DNA of 64,000 bases from Bacillus weihaiensis (GTDB taxonomy: Bacteria > Bacillota > Bacilli > Bacillales > Bacillaceae), in assembly GCF_001889165.1 (NCBI RefSeq), contig NZ_CP016020.1, positions 3,508,501 through 3,572,500 of the forward strand, given 5' to 3'. Numbering within the stretch: the stretch's first letter is position 1; each line of letters starts with the position of its first letter. Under the pieces are notes generated by a model. It did not search any database and was not told where the DNA came from. It saw nothing but the letters and a program-made list of their open reading frames with translations. Shown piece by piece: positions 28,239 to 37,356 of this stretch. The position numbers were made by a program, and so were the translations under genes.

Positions 28239-28249
28239 TGTTTAGAAGA

Positions 28250-28299
28250 ATAGGTGCCAGTCCCCCACTGCTTTAAAGCAGTGGGGGACTGGCACCTAT
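28250..28299. repeat. Perfect 50-bp palindrome with GGTGCCAGTCCCCCAC core
   Basis: Left arm ATAGGTGCCAGTCCCCCACT, then GC and TTTAAA at the centre, then the exact mirror. The core is the same as in the repeats at 49696-49970. The stop codon of the methyltransferase gene (TAG, 28298-28296) lies inside the right arm. Confidence 0.95.
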
Positions 28300-29489
28300 A
28301 TTTTCTGGATGATTGCGACTTTTAGGTAGTTGCCTTCTTTGAAGGTACTGATGGTTTGGAAGTCTTTAGGAAGTGAGAATTCTTCTACTATTTTGTAGGC
28401 TCCGTTTGACTCTTTGAAAGCCTTATCTATGAAGCCCTTAAATTTCTTCATATCAAAGGTGCTGCAATTGGTAGACGCGACAATTGTTCCACCTTTTTTT
28501 GTAATGGCTATGGCTTGCTTCAAAAGCTCTGGATAGTCCTTTGCAGCACTAAATGTATGCTTTTTTGACCTCGCAAAGCTAGGTGGATCAAGAATCACCA
28601 TATCAAAGCTAAGCTTTTTCCTCACTGCATACTTAAAGTAGTTGAACACGTCCTCTACAATAATGTCTTGTGCCTCATAGTCAATGCCATTTACACTGAA
28701 TTGCTCGATCGTTTTAGGCTTACTACGATTTGCAAGATCAACGCTCGTTGTTTTCTTCGCGCCACCAAGTGCTGCCGCAACAGAAAAAGCCCCTGTATAG
28801 GAAAACGTATTTAATACATGCTTGTCTTTTGCATAGTTGTCACGAATTGTTTTCCTAACATCCTTCTGATCAAGGAATACCCCAACCATTGCCCCGTCAT
28901 TTAAGTACGTAGCAAAGTTCATCCCGTTTTCTTTGACGATAATTGGAAAGCTCGCACGCTCTCCTATAACAAAATCATCATCTTCTATATACATTCCTTT
29001 TGTATCAAATCGTTTTTTCTCATACAACCCTTTTACTTCCACACTTGAAGTTAACGCTTTGATTACATAGTCCTTAAACTGATAAATTCCCTCACTATAC
29101 CAGCTTACAACATAGTAGCCGTCATAATGGTCAAGAGTAAAGCCACCGATTCCGTCTCCTTCACCATTGAATACGCGGAATGCAGTCGTATGTGGATCCT
29201 CATAAAAGCTTGTTCTCTTTGCAAGTGCTTGTTCAATTCTTCGCGTGAATAATTCTTGATCAATTTCTTCGTTTGGATCAAAGCTTAAAATCCAGCCTCT
29301 CCCCTTATTTTGAATACCATAGTACCCTTTACCAAGAAACTGACCTCTATGATCCTGAAGCTCAATTAGCGTTCCCTCTTTTTGTAACGCACTCTCATTC
29401 ACAATCGCGTCTTTACTAATTAACGGAAAACCTGCTTGAAAGCTTTTCTCAAAATTTTTCTTTACCTGTAATTTCACTTTATTCTTCAT
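28296..29489 (-). CDS. RlmI-type SAM-dependent 23S rRNA methyltransferase
   Basis: About 397 residues. An N-terminal PUA domain (residues 1-85) is followed by an RlmI-like linker and a Rossmann methyltransferase domain: NTFSYTGAFSVAAALGGA binds SAM, and the catalytic motif is ILDPPSFARSKK. RlmI makes m5C in 23S rRNA; the Bacillus homologue is YwbD. GAGGGT precedes ATG 29489, four codons inside the longest frame. The stop codon is supplied by the palindrome. Confidence 0.85.
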   Translation of the reverse strand: MKNKVKLQVKKNFEKSFQAGFPLISKDAIVNESALQKEGTLIELQDHRGQFLGKGYYGIQNKGRGWILSFDPNEEIDQELFTRRIEQALAKRTSFYEDPHTTAFRVFNGEGDGIGGFTLDHYDGYYVVSWYSEGIYQFKDYVIKALTSSVEVKGLYEKKRFDTKGMYIEDDDFVIGERASFPIIVKENGMNFATYLNDGAMVGVFLDQKDVRKTIRDNYAKDKHVLNTFSYTGAFSVAAALGGAKKTTSVDLANRSKPKTIEQFSVNGIDYEAQDIIVEDVFNYFKYAVRKKLSFDMVILDPPSFARSKKHTFSAAKDYPELLKQAIAITKKGGTIVASTNCSTFDMKKFKGFIDKAFKESNGAYKIVEEFSLPKDFQTISTFKEGNYLKVAIIQKI

Positions 29490-29571
29490 TCTTACCCTCA
29501 TATCTATAAAAATTATTTATTTCCGTATCAAAAAACGAACCCTTATCATCATACCCACATTCTATCCAAAA

Positions 29572-29606
29572 AGAAAACCCCTCTTACAAATCAAGAGAGG
29601 TTTTCT
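29572..29606 (-). terminator. Terminator of the ThuA-type operon
   Basis: AGAAAACCTCTCTT and AAGAGGGGTTTTCT (read on minus) pair, followed by TTTTT. Confidence 0.88.
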
Positions 29607-29611
29607 GACGA

Positions 29612-30580
29612 TTACACCCACCACATTTGCGATGGCTTATCATTGATTAAAACAGTTTTCAAGTTCGTAACAGCTCTTTCAAAGCCTTCATCAATAGACA
29701 TGATTGGATCTTCGTGCTCAATACTCACGACGTAATCATAATTGTATGTACGAAGAGCACTCATCATATCATTCCACTCTGTTAGGCTATGACCACAGCC
29801 AACTGAACGGAATGTCCAAGCTCTCGTTTGTACTTCTCCGTAAGGCTGCATGTCTGTTAGTCCATACATATTGACGTTATCTTGGTCAATATATGTATCC
29901 TTCGCATGGAAATGATGGATTGCATTTTCTTTCCCTAAAATTTTAATCGCAGCGACAGGATCAATTCCTTGCCACCAAAGGTGACTTGGGTCTAAATTTG
30001 CTCCAATGGCATCACAAGTTGCTTCACGAAGCTTAAGCATTGTGTACGGAGTATGAACTAGGAATCCGCCGTGAAGCTCAAGTCCAATTTTCACATTGTT
30101 CTCCTTCGCATAGTTCCCAACTTCTTTCCAATAAGGTACAAGCTTTTCTTCCCACTGCCACTTTAAAACATCTCCGTACTCATTTGGCCAAGGAGTAACT
30201 GGCCAGTTCGGGTATTTCGCACCCTCATGATCCCCAGCTGTACCTGAAAAAGCATTGACAACCGGTACATTCAATAAGGAAGCTAATTTAATCGTTTTTA
30301 ACAAAGTCTCATTGCTTTCCTTTGCAAAAGCCTCATCAGGAGAAATCGGGTTTCCATGACAGCTGAACGCACTAATGGTTAAGCCGCGTTCTTCAATTTT
30401 CGCTCTATATTCATTACGCTTTTCTTCATTTTCTAAAAGCTCATCAAGATCACAATGGGCATTTCCAGGATAACAGCCTGTTCCAATCTCAACCGCCTGA
30501 AGGCCTGATGCCTTAACACGATCTAGCATATCTTCAAATGATTTATCATTAAAAAGTACAGTGAATACACCTAATTTCAT
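29612..30580 (-). CDS. Sugar phosphate isomerase/epimerase (xylose-isomerase-like TIM barrel)
   Basis: 322 residues. Metal ligands typical of the AP_endonuc_2 fold: E in KIGLELHGGF, D and H in ANLDPSHLWW, H in IHHFHAKD, E in VSIEHEDP. It probably isomerises or epimerises a keto-sugar formed by the neighbouring oxidoreductases. It is the last gene of the ThuA-type operon, 14 bp after the oxidoreductase, with AGGAGGAAG before the ATG. Confidence 0.9.
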   Translation of the reverse strand: MKLGVFTVLFNDKSFEDMLDRVKASGLQAVEIGTGCYPGNAHCDLDELLENEEKRNEYRAKIEERGLTISAFSCHGNPISPDEAFAKESNETLLKTIKLASLLNVPVVNAFSGTAGDHEGAKYPNWPVTPWPNEYGDVLKWQWEEKLVPYWKEVGNYAKENNVKIGLELHGGFLVHTPYTMLKLREATCDAIGANLDPSHLWWQGIDPVAAIKILGKENAIHHFHAKDTYIDQDNVNMYGLTDMQPYGEVQTRAWTFRSVGCGHSLTEWNDMMSALRTYNYDYVVSIEHEDPIMSIDEGFERAVTNLKTVLINDKPSQMWWV

Positions 30581-30594
30581 TCTTCTTCCTCCTT

Positions 30595-31611
30595 TTATCT
30601 TTCAGCAGATTGATAAATTTGATCAATAATTTGTGATACGCGTAGTGCTTCCTCTGGTTTTACAATAAACTCATCGCGACCAAGACATGCATCTACAAAA
30701 TTCTTTGCCTGTGCAATCCCTACCTGATCTTCACCAGGAATCCAAGCTGCTTGACTATTAAAAAGCATTCCGTTTTTCGTTGTGTAAAGCTCTAGGGGAA
30801 AAACATTCAGACCACCCTCTGAGCCTGAAATACTAACATGCTCTTCATCATCTAAAATATTTGCCGCCCATGATGTTTCTAACAATAACGACGCACCGTT
30901 TTCAAACGTTACATAGGCCGTTACATGATCGTCTACATCGAAGGTTTCATGATCAAAGGAACCCCATTGATTGACACTATTAGGCGTTTTACTTAGGACA
31001 TTGTACGTACTTCCGTTCACAGTCACGAATTTCGGGCTTCCCATTAACCAAATCGCTAAGTCTAGTAAATGACAGCCATAATCAATCAAGCTTCCGCCAC
31101 CTTGAAGGGATTTATTCGTAAATACACCCCAGCCTGGAACTTTCCTACGTCGCAATGCTTTTACTCTTGTTACAAGAGGTGTGCCAACCTCTTCCATCAT
31201 TTTTTTCGCCGCTTGAGCGTTTTTCATAAAACGATAGTGATAAGCAATCGCCAAGACTTTATCGTTACGCTTTGAGGCATCAAGCATTCTTTCACATTCT
31301 TCACCTGTTAGTGCCATTGGCTTTTCACATAAGACATGGACTCCTGCTTCAAGTGCTGCAATCGTAATGTCAGCATGAAATTTATTAGGGGTACATATAC
31401 AAACCGCATCTACATGCTCAAACATCTCTTCATAATTTTCAAAAACATGTTCAACAGAATATGTTCTTGAAACCTCTTCTGCTCGTTCTTTATTCACATC
31501 ACTCACTGCTGTAATCACACAATCTTCTGTTAGGCTTTGAAAGGAAGGAATATGCCTTCCTGTTGCAATCCCACCTACTCCGATGATTCCAAGTCGTAGT
31601 TTACTCATCAT
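30595..31611 (-). CDS. Gfo/Idh/MocA family oxidoreductase
   Basis: About 339 residues. The N-terminal Rossmann motif is GIIGVGGIATGRH and the family motif CEKPMAL (around residue 97) carries the catalytic Lys. It probably oxidises a sugar hydroxyl with NAD. The ATG at 31611 follows the stop of the upstream paralogue directly, with GAGTGA as a shared weak binding site. About a third of residues agree by eye with the paralogue at 31614-32645, suggesting an old duplication or two successive oxidation steps. Confidence 0.9.
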   Translation of the reverse strand: MMSKLRLGIIGVGGIATGRHIPSFQSLTEDCVITAVSDVNKERAEEVSRTYSVEHVFENYEEMFEHVDAVCICTPNKFHADITIAALEAGVHVLCEKPMALTGEECERMLDASKRNDKVLAIAYHYRFMKNAQAAKKMMEEVGTPLVTRVKALRRRKVPGWGVFTNKSLQGGGSLIDYGCHLLDLAIWLMGSPKFVTVNGSTYNVLSKTPNSVNQWGSFDHETFDVDDHVTAYVTFENGASLLLETSWAANILDDEEHVSISGSEGGLNVFPLELYTTKNGMLFNSQAAWIPGEDQVGIAQAKNFVDACLGRDEFIVKPEEALRVSQIIDQIYQSAER

Positions 31612-31613
31612 GA

Positions 31614-32645
31614 TCACTCAAATACTTTTGCAAGTGTTTTCGTTTCATTTGATTTGATCGCAGCAAGAATGACAGCAAGTGATTTCATACCCTCTTCACC
31701 ATTGATTGGTGGCTCTGTGTTAGTTAAAACAGATTCAACAAAGTTATTAATTACGTGAGTTGTATTTTGACCGCCTTCATCATTAGACTGAATTTTACCA
31801 AGATCATAATTTACCACTTCACCGTTTGTGTATTGAACTACTAATGAATACTCTGGATGATCCTCTAAGCGTAGAATCGCTTTTTCTCCGTAAATAATCG
31901 TTGAATTATCCTCTTTTGCTGTATAAGACCAGCTTGCAGCTAGAGTACCAATGATTCCATTTTCGGTTTTTAATGCACATACGGCCGTATCATCAACATC
32001 TGCAAACTCTTTTGCTGACGTTTCGATAAATGCACCTACCTCTACAATTTCCTCACCAAGAAGGTAACGTAATAAGTCCGTTTTATGAACACCTAAGTCT
32101 CCCATTGCACCGATATAAGCTTTTTCCTTTTCGAAGAACCAGCTATCTTTTCCATCTATGCTCCAGCCTTCTGGTCCTGGATGACCGAATGCAGTACGGA
32201 AGCTATAGATTTTTCCGATCTCTCCATTTTCAATTAATTGACGTGCCTTTTGATGGGAGCGAACAAAGCGTTGATTATGAGCAATCATTAATTTTTTGTC
32301 ATTTTTCTTTGCCGCTTCGATCATTGCCTCAGCTTCTTCTTGTGAAGTTGCCATTGGCTTTTCACATAAAACATGTAAACCGTTGTTTAACGCTTCAATT
32401 GAAATAGGTGCATGTAAGTAGTTTGGCGTACACACGCTTACTGCATCCACTTCACCACTTTGGATAAGCTCCTTGTAGTCTGTATAAGCTTTCGCACCAT
32501 ACTTGTTCGCTACTTCCTTTACACGTTCCTCCACAATGTCACATACCGCGACTAATTCAACCTCTTTATTAGCAGCATACTCCGGAAGATGACGATACTG
32601 TGAGATACTTCCACATCCGATAACTCCAACTCTTACTTTACCCAA
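31614..32645 (-). CDS. Gfo/Idh/MocA family oxidoreductase
   Basis: 343 residues. Rossmann motif GVIGCGSISQYRH, catalytic-Lys motif CEKPMATS, and a later GDLGVHKTDLLRYLLG with the conserved His. GAGGAGGAATTATATT precedes the ATG. It is the second gene of the operon after thuA and is probably the homologue of ThuB-like enzymes, which oxidise disaccharides at C3. Confidence 0.9.
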   Translation of the reverse strand: MGKVRVGVIGCGSISQYRHLPEYAANKEVELVAVCDIVEERVKEVANKYGAKAYTDYKELIQSGEVDAVSVCTPNYLHAPISIEALNNGLHVLCEKPMATSQEEAEAMIEAAKKNDKKLMIAHNQRFVRSHQKARQLIENGEIGKIYSFRTAFGHPGPEGWSIDGKDSWFFEKEKAYIGAMGDLGVHKTDLLRYLLGEEIVEVGAFIETSAKEFADVDDTAVCALKTENGIIGTLAASWSYTAKEDNSTIIYGEKAILRLEDHPEYSLVVQYTNGEVVNYDLGKIQSNDEGGQNTTHVINNFVESVLTNTEPPINGEEGMKSLAVILAAIKSNETKTLAKVFE

Positions 32646-32706
32646 TATAATTCCTCCTCATTTTAGCGTGAAAAACCCTTGGTTATTGTTCCCTACTACT
32701 TCCTTT

Positions 32707-33432
32707 TTACTTGGCAGCAATCGTCTCTAATGGTTGAGCGTTTCCATAAACAGGTCGCTTGCGATTAACTGGTGCTACATAGTTCACACCGTTTTTAATA
32801 ACACGCTGAATCTGTTCGTTATGGTAAGTTGGATACGTTTCATGTCCTGGGCGGAAATAAAATACTTTGCCGTTTCCACGCTTGAACGTACAACCACTTC
32901 TGAAAATTTCTCCACCTTCAAACCAGCTAGTGAAAATAAGCTCATCTGGAGCTGGAATATCAAAATGCTCTCCGTACATTTCTTCCTTCTCAAGCTCAAT
33001 GTATTCTCCAACACCCTCAGCAATCGGATGGCTTGGATCTACAACCCATAGACGCTCTTTTTCATCAGCTTCACGCCATTTCAAATCACAGCTTGTTCCC
33101 ATTAGCTTTTTGAAAATTTTCGAAAAGTGACCCGAGTGTAGAACAATTAATCCCATTCCATCTAGTACACGCTGCTGAACCTTTTCCACAATCTCATCTT
33201 GTACCTCATCATGAGCAAGGTGTCCCCACCAAACTAATACATCGGTGTTGTTTAATACTTCATCTGAAAGTCCGTGGTTTTCTTCATCTAACGTTGCTGT
33301 TCTAACCTCGTGATTTTCTTCTTTTAGAAATCCAGCAATTGCACCGTGGATACCTTCTGGATAAATGTCACTCACCACTGGATTTTTCTTTTCATGTCTA
33401 TTTTCATTCCATACTGTTACTCTTGTCATCAT
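32707..33432 (-). CDS. thuA: ThuA-like trehalose-utilisation family protein
   Basis: 241 residues of the ThuA class I glutamine-amidotransferase-like fold: [26 protein letters not shown], and [13 protein letters not shown]. ThuA proteins occur beside disaccharide oxidoreductases and are needed for trehalose or 3-keto-sugar use. It is the first gene of the operon, with AGGTGGG before two ATG codons. A LacI-type operator lies 35 bp upstream. Confidence 0.88.
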   Translation of the reverse strand: MMTRVTVWNENRHEKKNPVVSDIYPEGIHGAIAGFLKEENHEVRTATLDEENHGLSDEVLNNTDVLVWWGHLAHDEVQDEIVEKVQQRVLDGMGLIVLHSGHFSKIFKKLMGTSCDLKWREADEKERLWVVDPSHPIAEGVGEYIELEKEEMYGEHFDIPAPDELIFTSWFEGGEIFRSGCTFKRGNGKVFYFRPGHETYPTYHNEQIQRVIKNGVNYVAPVNRKRPVYGNAQPLETIAAK

Positions 33433-33466
33433 GTATACCCACCTAATCTATTATTATTTTTGTCTA

Positions 33467-33482
33467 TTGAACCGGTTAACTA
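33467..33482. promoter_or_regulatory. LacI-family operator before thuA
   Basis: TTGAACCGGTTAACTA, a CG-centred palindrome typical of LacI/GalR regulators. A near-identical site stands before the lacI-type gene (34614-34629). Confidence 0.75.
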
Positions 33483-33572
33483 CTTAAAGAAAAGCAGATG
33501 CACCTTGACCCTAATTTTCTTAACAAGGAAAAAATGCATAAGAAAACACTAAGATTAGTCGAGCTCACCTCC

Positions 33573-34598
33573 TTAAATTGAGGTTGTTGAACTTCTAACC
33601 ACTAGTTCAACCGGTAGCATGATTTGCTCTTTTTTCGTTTCTTTATTTTCTATAGCTTGAATGGCCATCTCTGCTGAGAGCGACCCTTTTTTGAACACAT
33701 CCTGCCTAATTGTCGTTAAGCTTGGCGAGGAGTATTTACTAATCATTAAATCATCGAACCCGACGATTGACATATTTTGTGGAACCTTCAATTCTTGATC
33801 ATTCAAGGATTTAATTATCCCAAGTGCCGTGATATCAGATGAGGTGAAAATAGCCGTAAGATTGGTTCTCTTCGCTAATTCACGTCCAATGTTATAGCCA
33901 TTCTCAAACGTATTTGAAGGACCAATATAGACCATATCCTCCTGATAAGGAATAGCTGCCTCTTGCAGTGCTCGTTTAAAGCCAAGATACCTTTGCCCAT
34001 CTACTTCATGATCAATTTGACCATTTGGAACAAAGCAAATTCTTTTATGCCCAAGCTCAATAAGGTGTTTCGTTCCTAAATAGCCACCTAATTCATCATC
34101 AATTCTTATATTCGTATAGTCATTTGCATAATCTTCAAAGGAATCAATAAAAACCAGTGGAATCGATAACGTTTTCATTTCATCAAAAACCTTCTTAGGG
34201 AATTTCCCTAACACCAGCAATGAATCAAGATTTCGCTTCATCACCCAGTTTTTGCATTCATCGACCTTCGAAATTCCCGATATAACGAAATCATATCCAT
34301 TTGTACGACAAGCAAACTCTACCCCACTTAATAGTTCACTATAATAAGGGTTTTCTTTAAAAATTGGTGCAAGCGTTTCTCCCACTAATGGCATCACCAC
34401 ACCAAGCATTTTTGACTTTCGTTTCGATAAACTAATTGCCGTAAAATCTGGCTGATAGTTTAACTCTTCAATCGCAAATAACACTCTTTCTTTTGTTTCA
34501 TCTGAAACCTTGTTTACTCCATTCAGTACATAAGATACTGTTGCCGGAGAAACACCAGCGTGCTTTGCCACATCTCTAATTGTGATCTTCTGATTCAT
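33573..34598 (-). CDS. LacI family transcriptional regulator
   Basis: 341 residues. The HTH TIRDVAKHAGVSPATVSYVL with hinge helix ISLSKRKSK precedes a periplasmic-binding-protein-like sensor domain. It should repress the ThuA operon in the absence of its sugar and itself through the second operator. GGAGGAC precedes the ATG. Confidence 0.93.
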   Translation of the reverse strand: MNQKITIRDVAKHAGVSPATVSYVLNGVNKVSDETKERVLFAIEELNYQPDFTAISLSKRKSKMLGVVMPLVGETLAPIFKENPYYSELLSGVEFACRTNGYDFVISGISKVDECKNWVMKRNLDSLLVLGKFPKKVFDEMKTLSIPLVFIDSFEDYANDYTNIRIDDELGGYLGTKHLIELGHKRICFVPNGQIDHEVDGQRYLGFKRALQEAAIPYQEDMVYIGPSNTFENGYNIGRELAKRTNLTAIFTSSDITALGIIKSLNDQELKVPQNMSIVGFDDLMISKYSSPSLTTIRQDVFKKGSLSAEMAIQAIENKETKKEQIMLPVELVVRSSTTSI

Positions 34599-34613
34599 AT
34601 GTCCTCCGGTTTG

Positions 34614-34629
34614 GTTAAACGGTTAACTA
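34614..34629. promoter_or_regulatory. LacI-family operator before the regulator gene
   Basis: GTTAAACGGTTAACTA matches the thuA operator in 13 of 16 bases, with the central CGGTTAACTA identical. Its place 16 bp before the start suggests autoregulation. Confidence 0.72.
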
Positions 34630-34800
34630 ACTTTGATGTCATTATATACTAACAGTCTCTGCAAGCGCAACCATTTTTATTGATCGCGTTAAAAATCTTT
34701 TCATGAGAGGTAGGACCGAGGACCTGCAGGCTGGTTCAATAGCAGACGCTAAGCCGAACCGTAAGCTCGAATATGTGCTTCGCATAAGTGCTAGACAGCG

Positions 34801-34926
34801 TTTATTTTCGCTTTTCCGTGTTTTATTTTCGGAATTGCCTTGTTTATTTTCGCTTTCACGGGTTTTATTTTCGTTTTCATACTATTTATTTTCGTTTTCT
34901 AGCACTTTATTTTCGTTTCCCAATCT
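34801..34926. repeat. Six 21-bp tandem units, core TTTATTTTCG
   Basis: TTTATTTTCG starts at 34801, 34822, 34843, 34864, 34885 and 34906, always exactly 21 bp apart, with variable spacers. It lies in the gap downstream of the acyl-CoA ligase gene (which converges from the right). Confidence 0.95.
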
Positions 34927-34975
34927 ATTTCCTTTTTGACAAAGACCATGAAACACCTAAGAAAGATAGACCACC

Positions 34976-35003
34976 AAAAGAACCTCTCCGTTACGAAGAG
35001 GTT
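34976..35003 (-). terminator. Terminator at the end of the acyl-CoA ligase gene
   Basis: AACCTCT pairs with AGAGGTT, and the minus strand continues CTTTTGG. It overlaps the ligase stop codon. Confidence 0.6.
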
Positions 35004-36501
35004 ATCCACCTATTTTATAGGATTCTACTAGACGTTTTTTATCTATTTTCCCTACAGCTGTTTTGGGAAGTTCATGAAGTATGACAATTTCCTTTGGTAG
35101 CTTATATGATGCGAGACTAGGTCGCATGTGTTCAATTAACGTAGAAACGGTGATTACTTCAGGTGACTTTACACTTACGTAAGCGATAACCCTCTCCCCC
35201 CACCTTTCGTCCTTCACACCTATTATAGTTGCTTCCCTCACGTTTGGATGAGCAATTAAGACTTGCTCAATTTCAAGTGGATAAATATTTTCCCCACCAG
35301 ATATAATCATTTCTTTTTTTCGACCGACAATAAAGTAATCTCCTTCATGATCCTGTTTCGCTAAATCACCTGTATGTAACCAGCCGTTACGAAGGGTCTC
35401 CATCGTTGCTTTTTCATTTCTAAAGTACTCGGTAAACATGTGATTTCCTTTAATGATTAGCTCTCCAACCTCACCTGTTTGAACCTCCAGCCCTTCATTG
35501 TTTACAATTTTCACCTCATTAAGGAGCATTGGTTTTCCAACGGATCCCACCTTGGTATGAGCTCGCTCTGGTGTGATGGAGAAATTATTTGGACCTGCCT
35601 CGGTTAAGCCGTATCCTTCTTTAAATGGCAGGTTTCTTTGCTGGAATTTTTCATAAATCGTATGGGGACAAGGCGCACCACCAGATAAAAAAGCTGTCAT
35701 TGAAGAAAATGGCATTTTTTGAAAAAGTGGATCTTCAACAATCATGTGATACATCGTTGGGACAAAAAGTGCGATGGTACACGTATATTCGTGAAGAAGT
35801 TGAATTGCTTCACTGGCACTAAATTTATTGGCCACCACAACCGTTCCTCCAGCCATCAACAGTGGGATCGATAAGGCATTAATTCCTCCAGTATGAAACA
35901 TCGGCATATAGGTTAAGGTGGTATCCTTTTCTGTGAGTCCCCACGTGATAATCGTATTATAAGCATTCCAATTAATTGCACGCTCTGTTAGGACCACCCC
36001 TTTAGGCTTGCCTGTGGTGCCACCAGTATAGATCATGAGCCATGGTAAGTAATCCTTGGGTTTTGATTCATCTATCAAGCCGTGGAATTCCTGTGTATTG
36101 ATTTTTTCCTTTACACGGTTTAAAGGCTCCCATTGAAATCCCAGAGTTTGTAAAGTAGGAAAAGCCTGCAGTGAAAAATCATCGAGTACCATAAGAGCCG
36201 GCTCAGCATGCAAAGCAATCTCCCTTATCTCAGCCTCAGACAATCGCCAATTTAAAGGAGTGAGCACACAGCCGATTTTAAGACAGGCAAACATCATTTC
36301 AAAGAAAATAGGTGAATTTTGGGCGACAACGACAACGCGGTCTCCTTGTTGTAATCCTTTATCTTGAAAGAACATTGCCCACCTTAGAGCCTGTTCATGT
36401 AATTCTTTATATGTCCACTTCTCCTTAGTTGTTCCATCGACTAATGCAACATTCATTGGAGAAAGGTCCGCTCGTTTTCTTAACCAATCACCACATACCA
36501 T
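35002..36501 (-). CDS. Acyl-CoA synthetase (AMP-forming)
   Basis: About 499 residues of the ANL superfamily. P-loop YTGGTTGKPKG, then GYGLTEAGPN, the hinge region GWLHTGDLA and the late catalytic Lys in PKTAVGKIDKK. It activates a carboxylic acid to its CoA ester. GTAGGAGA precedes ATG 36501. It is last in the Liv/KAS III cluster, where it should activate the acid brought in by the transporter. Confidence 0.92.
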   Translation of the reverse strand: MVCGDWLRKRADLSPMNVALVDGTTKEKWTYKELHEQALRWAMFFQDKGLQQGDRVVVVAQNSPIFFEMMFACLKIGCVLTPLNWRLSEAEIREIALHAEPALMVLDDFSLQAFPTLQTLGFQWEPLNRVKEKINTQEFHGLIDESKPKDYLPWLMIYTGGTTGKPKGVVLTERAINWNAYNTIITWGLTEKDTTLTYMPMFHTGGINALSIPLLMAGGTVVVANKFSASEAIQLLHEYTCTIALFVPTMYHMIVEDPLFQKMPFSSMTAFLSGGAPCPHTIYEKFQQRNLPFKEGYGLTEAGPNNFSITPERAHTKVGSVGKPMLLNEVKIVNNEGLEVQTGEVGELIIKGNHMFTEYFRNEKATMETLRNGWLHTGDLAKQDHEGDYFIVGRKKEMIISGGENIYPLEIEQVLIAHPNVREATIIGVKDERWGERVIAYVSVKSPEVITVSTLIEHMRPSLASYKLPKEIVILHELPKTAVGKIDKKRLVESYKIGG

Positions 36502-36600
36502 CAAATCTCCTACCCCTTTCACCAACTTTTCTTTATTGTAAAGTTGAGAGGTTACAAAGGAGTTACAAACAGGAAGGCGCCTTCTTCTCCCTTCTTCTCT

Positions 36601-37341
36601 TCACATCATAATTCCGCCGTCTACATGCAGGACCGTGCCGTTGACGTAGTCGGATTCGTCAGATGCTAGGAATAGGTAAGCATTCGCTATGTCTTCTGGC
36701 TTTCCTAGTCGTTGCATTGGGACCATGGCGACCATTTGCTGGATGACTTTTTCAGGGACTGATGCGACCATTGATGTTTCGGTAAAGCCTGGAGCTACTG
36801 CATTTACATTAATCCCTTTTCTGCCTAGCTCCTTTGCCCATGTTTTGGTCATGCCGATAACGGCGGCTTTTGCAGCTGCATAATTAGTTTGACCGACATT
36901 TCCATACGTACCACTAACAGAGGAGGTATTGATTATCTTCCCTTTCCCTTGCTTCACTAAGTAAGGAACTGCTGCTTGCGTACAGTAAAAGACACCGTTT
37001 ACATTTACATCTAACACTTTTTGAAAATCACTTGAAGCAAGCTTATGAAGCATGCCATCTCTTGTAATTCCAGCATTATTGATGAGGATGTCAATTTTCC
37101 CCCATTTACCTGCAATCCTTTCCATAACGGCATGTACATTTTCCTCATTGGATACATCAACTTGAAAGAACGCTACCTCATAGCCTTGTGAGGAGAGCTC
37201 CTCGGCTTTTTCATGCCCCGTTTTCTCATCGAAATCCAGCATCGCTACTTTTGCCCCTTCTTTGGCAAAGCTCTCTGTTGCAGAGAAGCCTATTCCATTG
37301 GCTCCCCCTGTAATAACCGCTACTTTGTCTTGTAATCTCAT
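36601..37341 (-). CDS. FabG-like 3-oxoacyl reductase (SDR)
   Basis: 246 residues, classical SDR: TGGANGIG, NNAG, and the catalytic S-Y-K in NTSSVSGTYGNVGQTNYAAAK (Tyr and Lys four residues apart). FabG/PhaB-like, it would reduce or oxidise a 3-oxoacyl or hydroxyacyl thioester. It follows the alpha/beta hydrolase by 15 bp in the same operon. Confidence 0.9.
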   Translation of the reverse strand: MRLQDKVAVITGGANGIGFSATESFAKEGAKVAMLDFDEKTGHEKAEELSSQGYEVAFFQVDVSNEENVHAVMERIAGKWGKIDILINNAGITRDGMLHKLASSDFQKVLDVNVNGVFYCTQAAVPYLVKQGKGKIINTSSVSGTYGNVGQTNYAAAKAAVIGMTKTWAKELGRKGINVNAVAPGFTETSMVASVPEKVIQQMVAMVPMQRLGKPEDIANAYLFLASDESDYVNGTVLHVDGGIMM

Positions 37342-37356
37342 ATCCTTACATCCCCC

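Noticed and set aside
32030..33130. Several plus-strand ORFs inside the oxidoreductase and thuA genes
   Set aside because: They lie opposite well-supported genes, lack binding sites and have shadow-like compositions.
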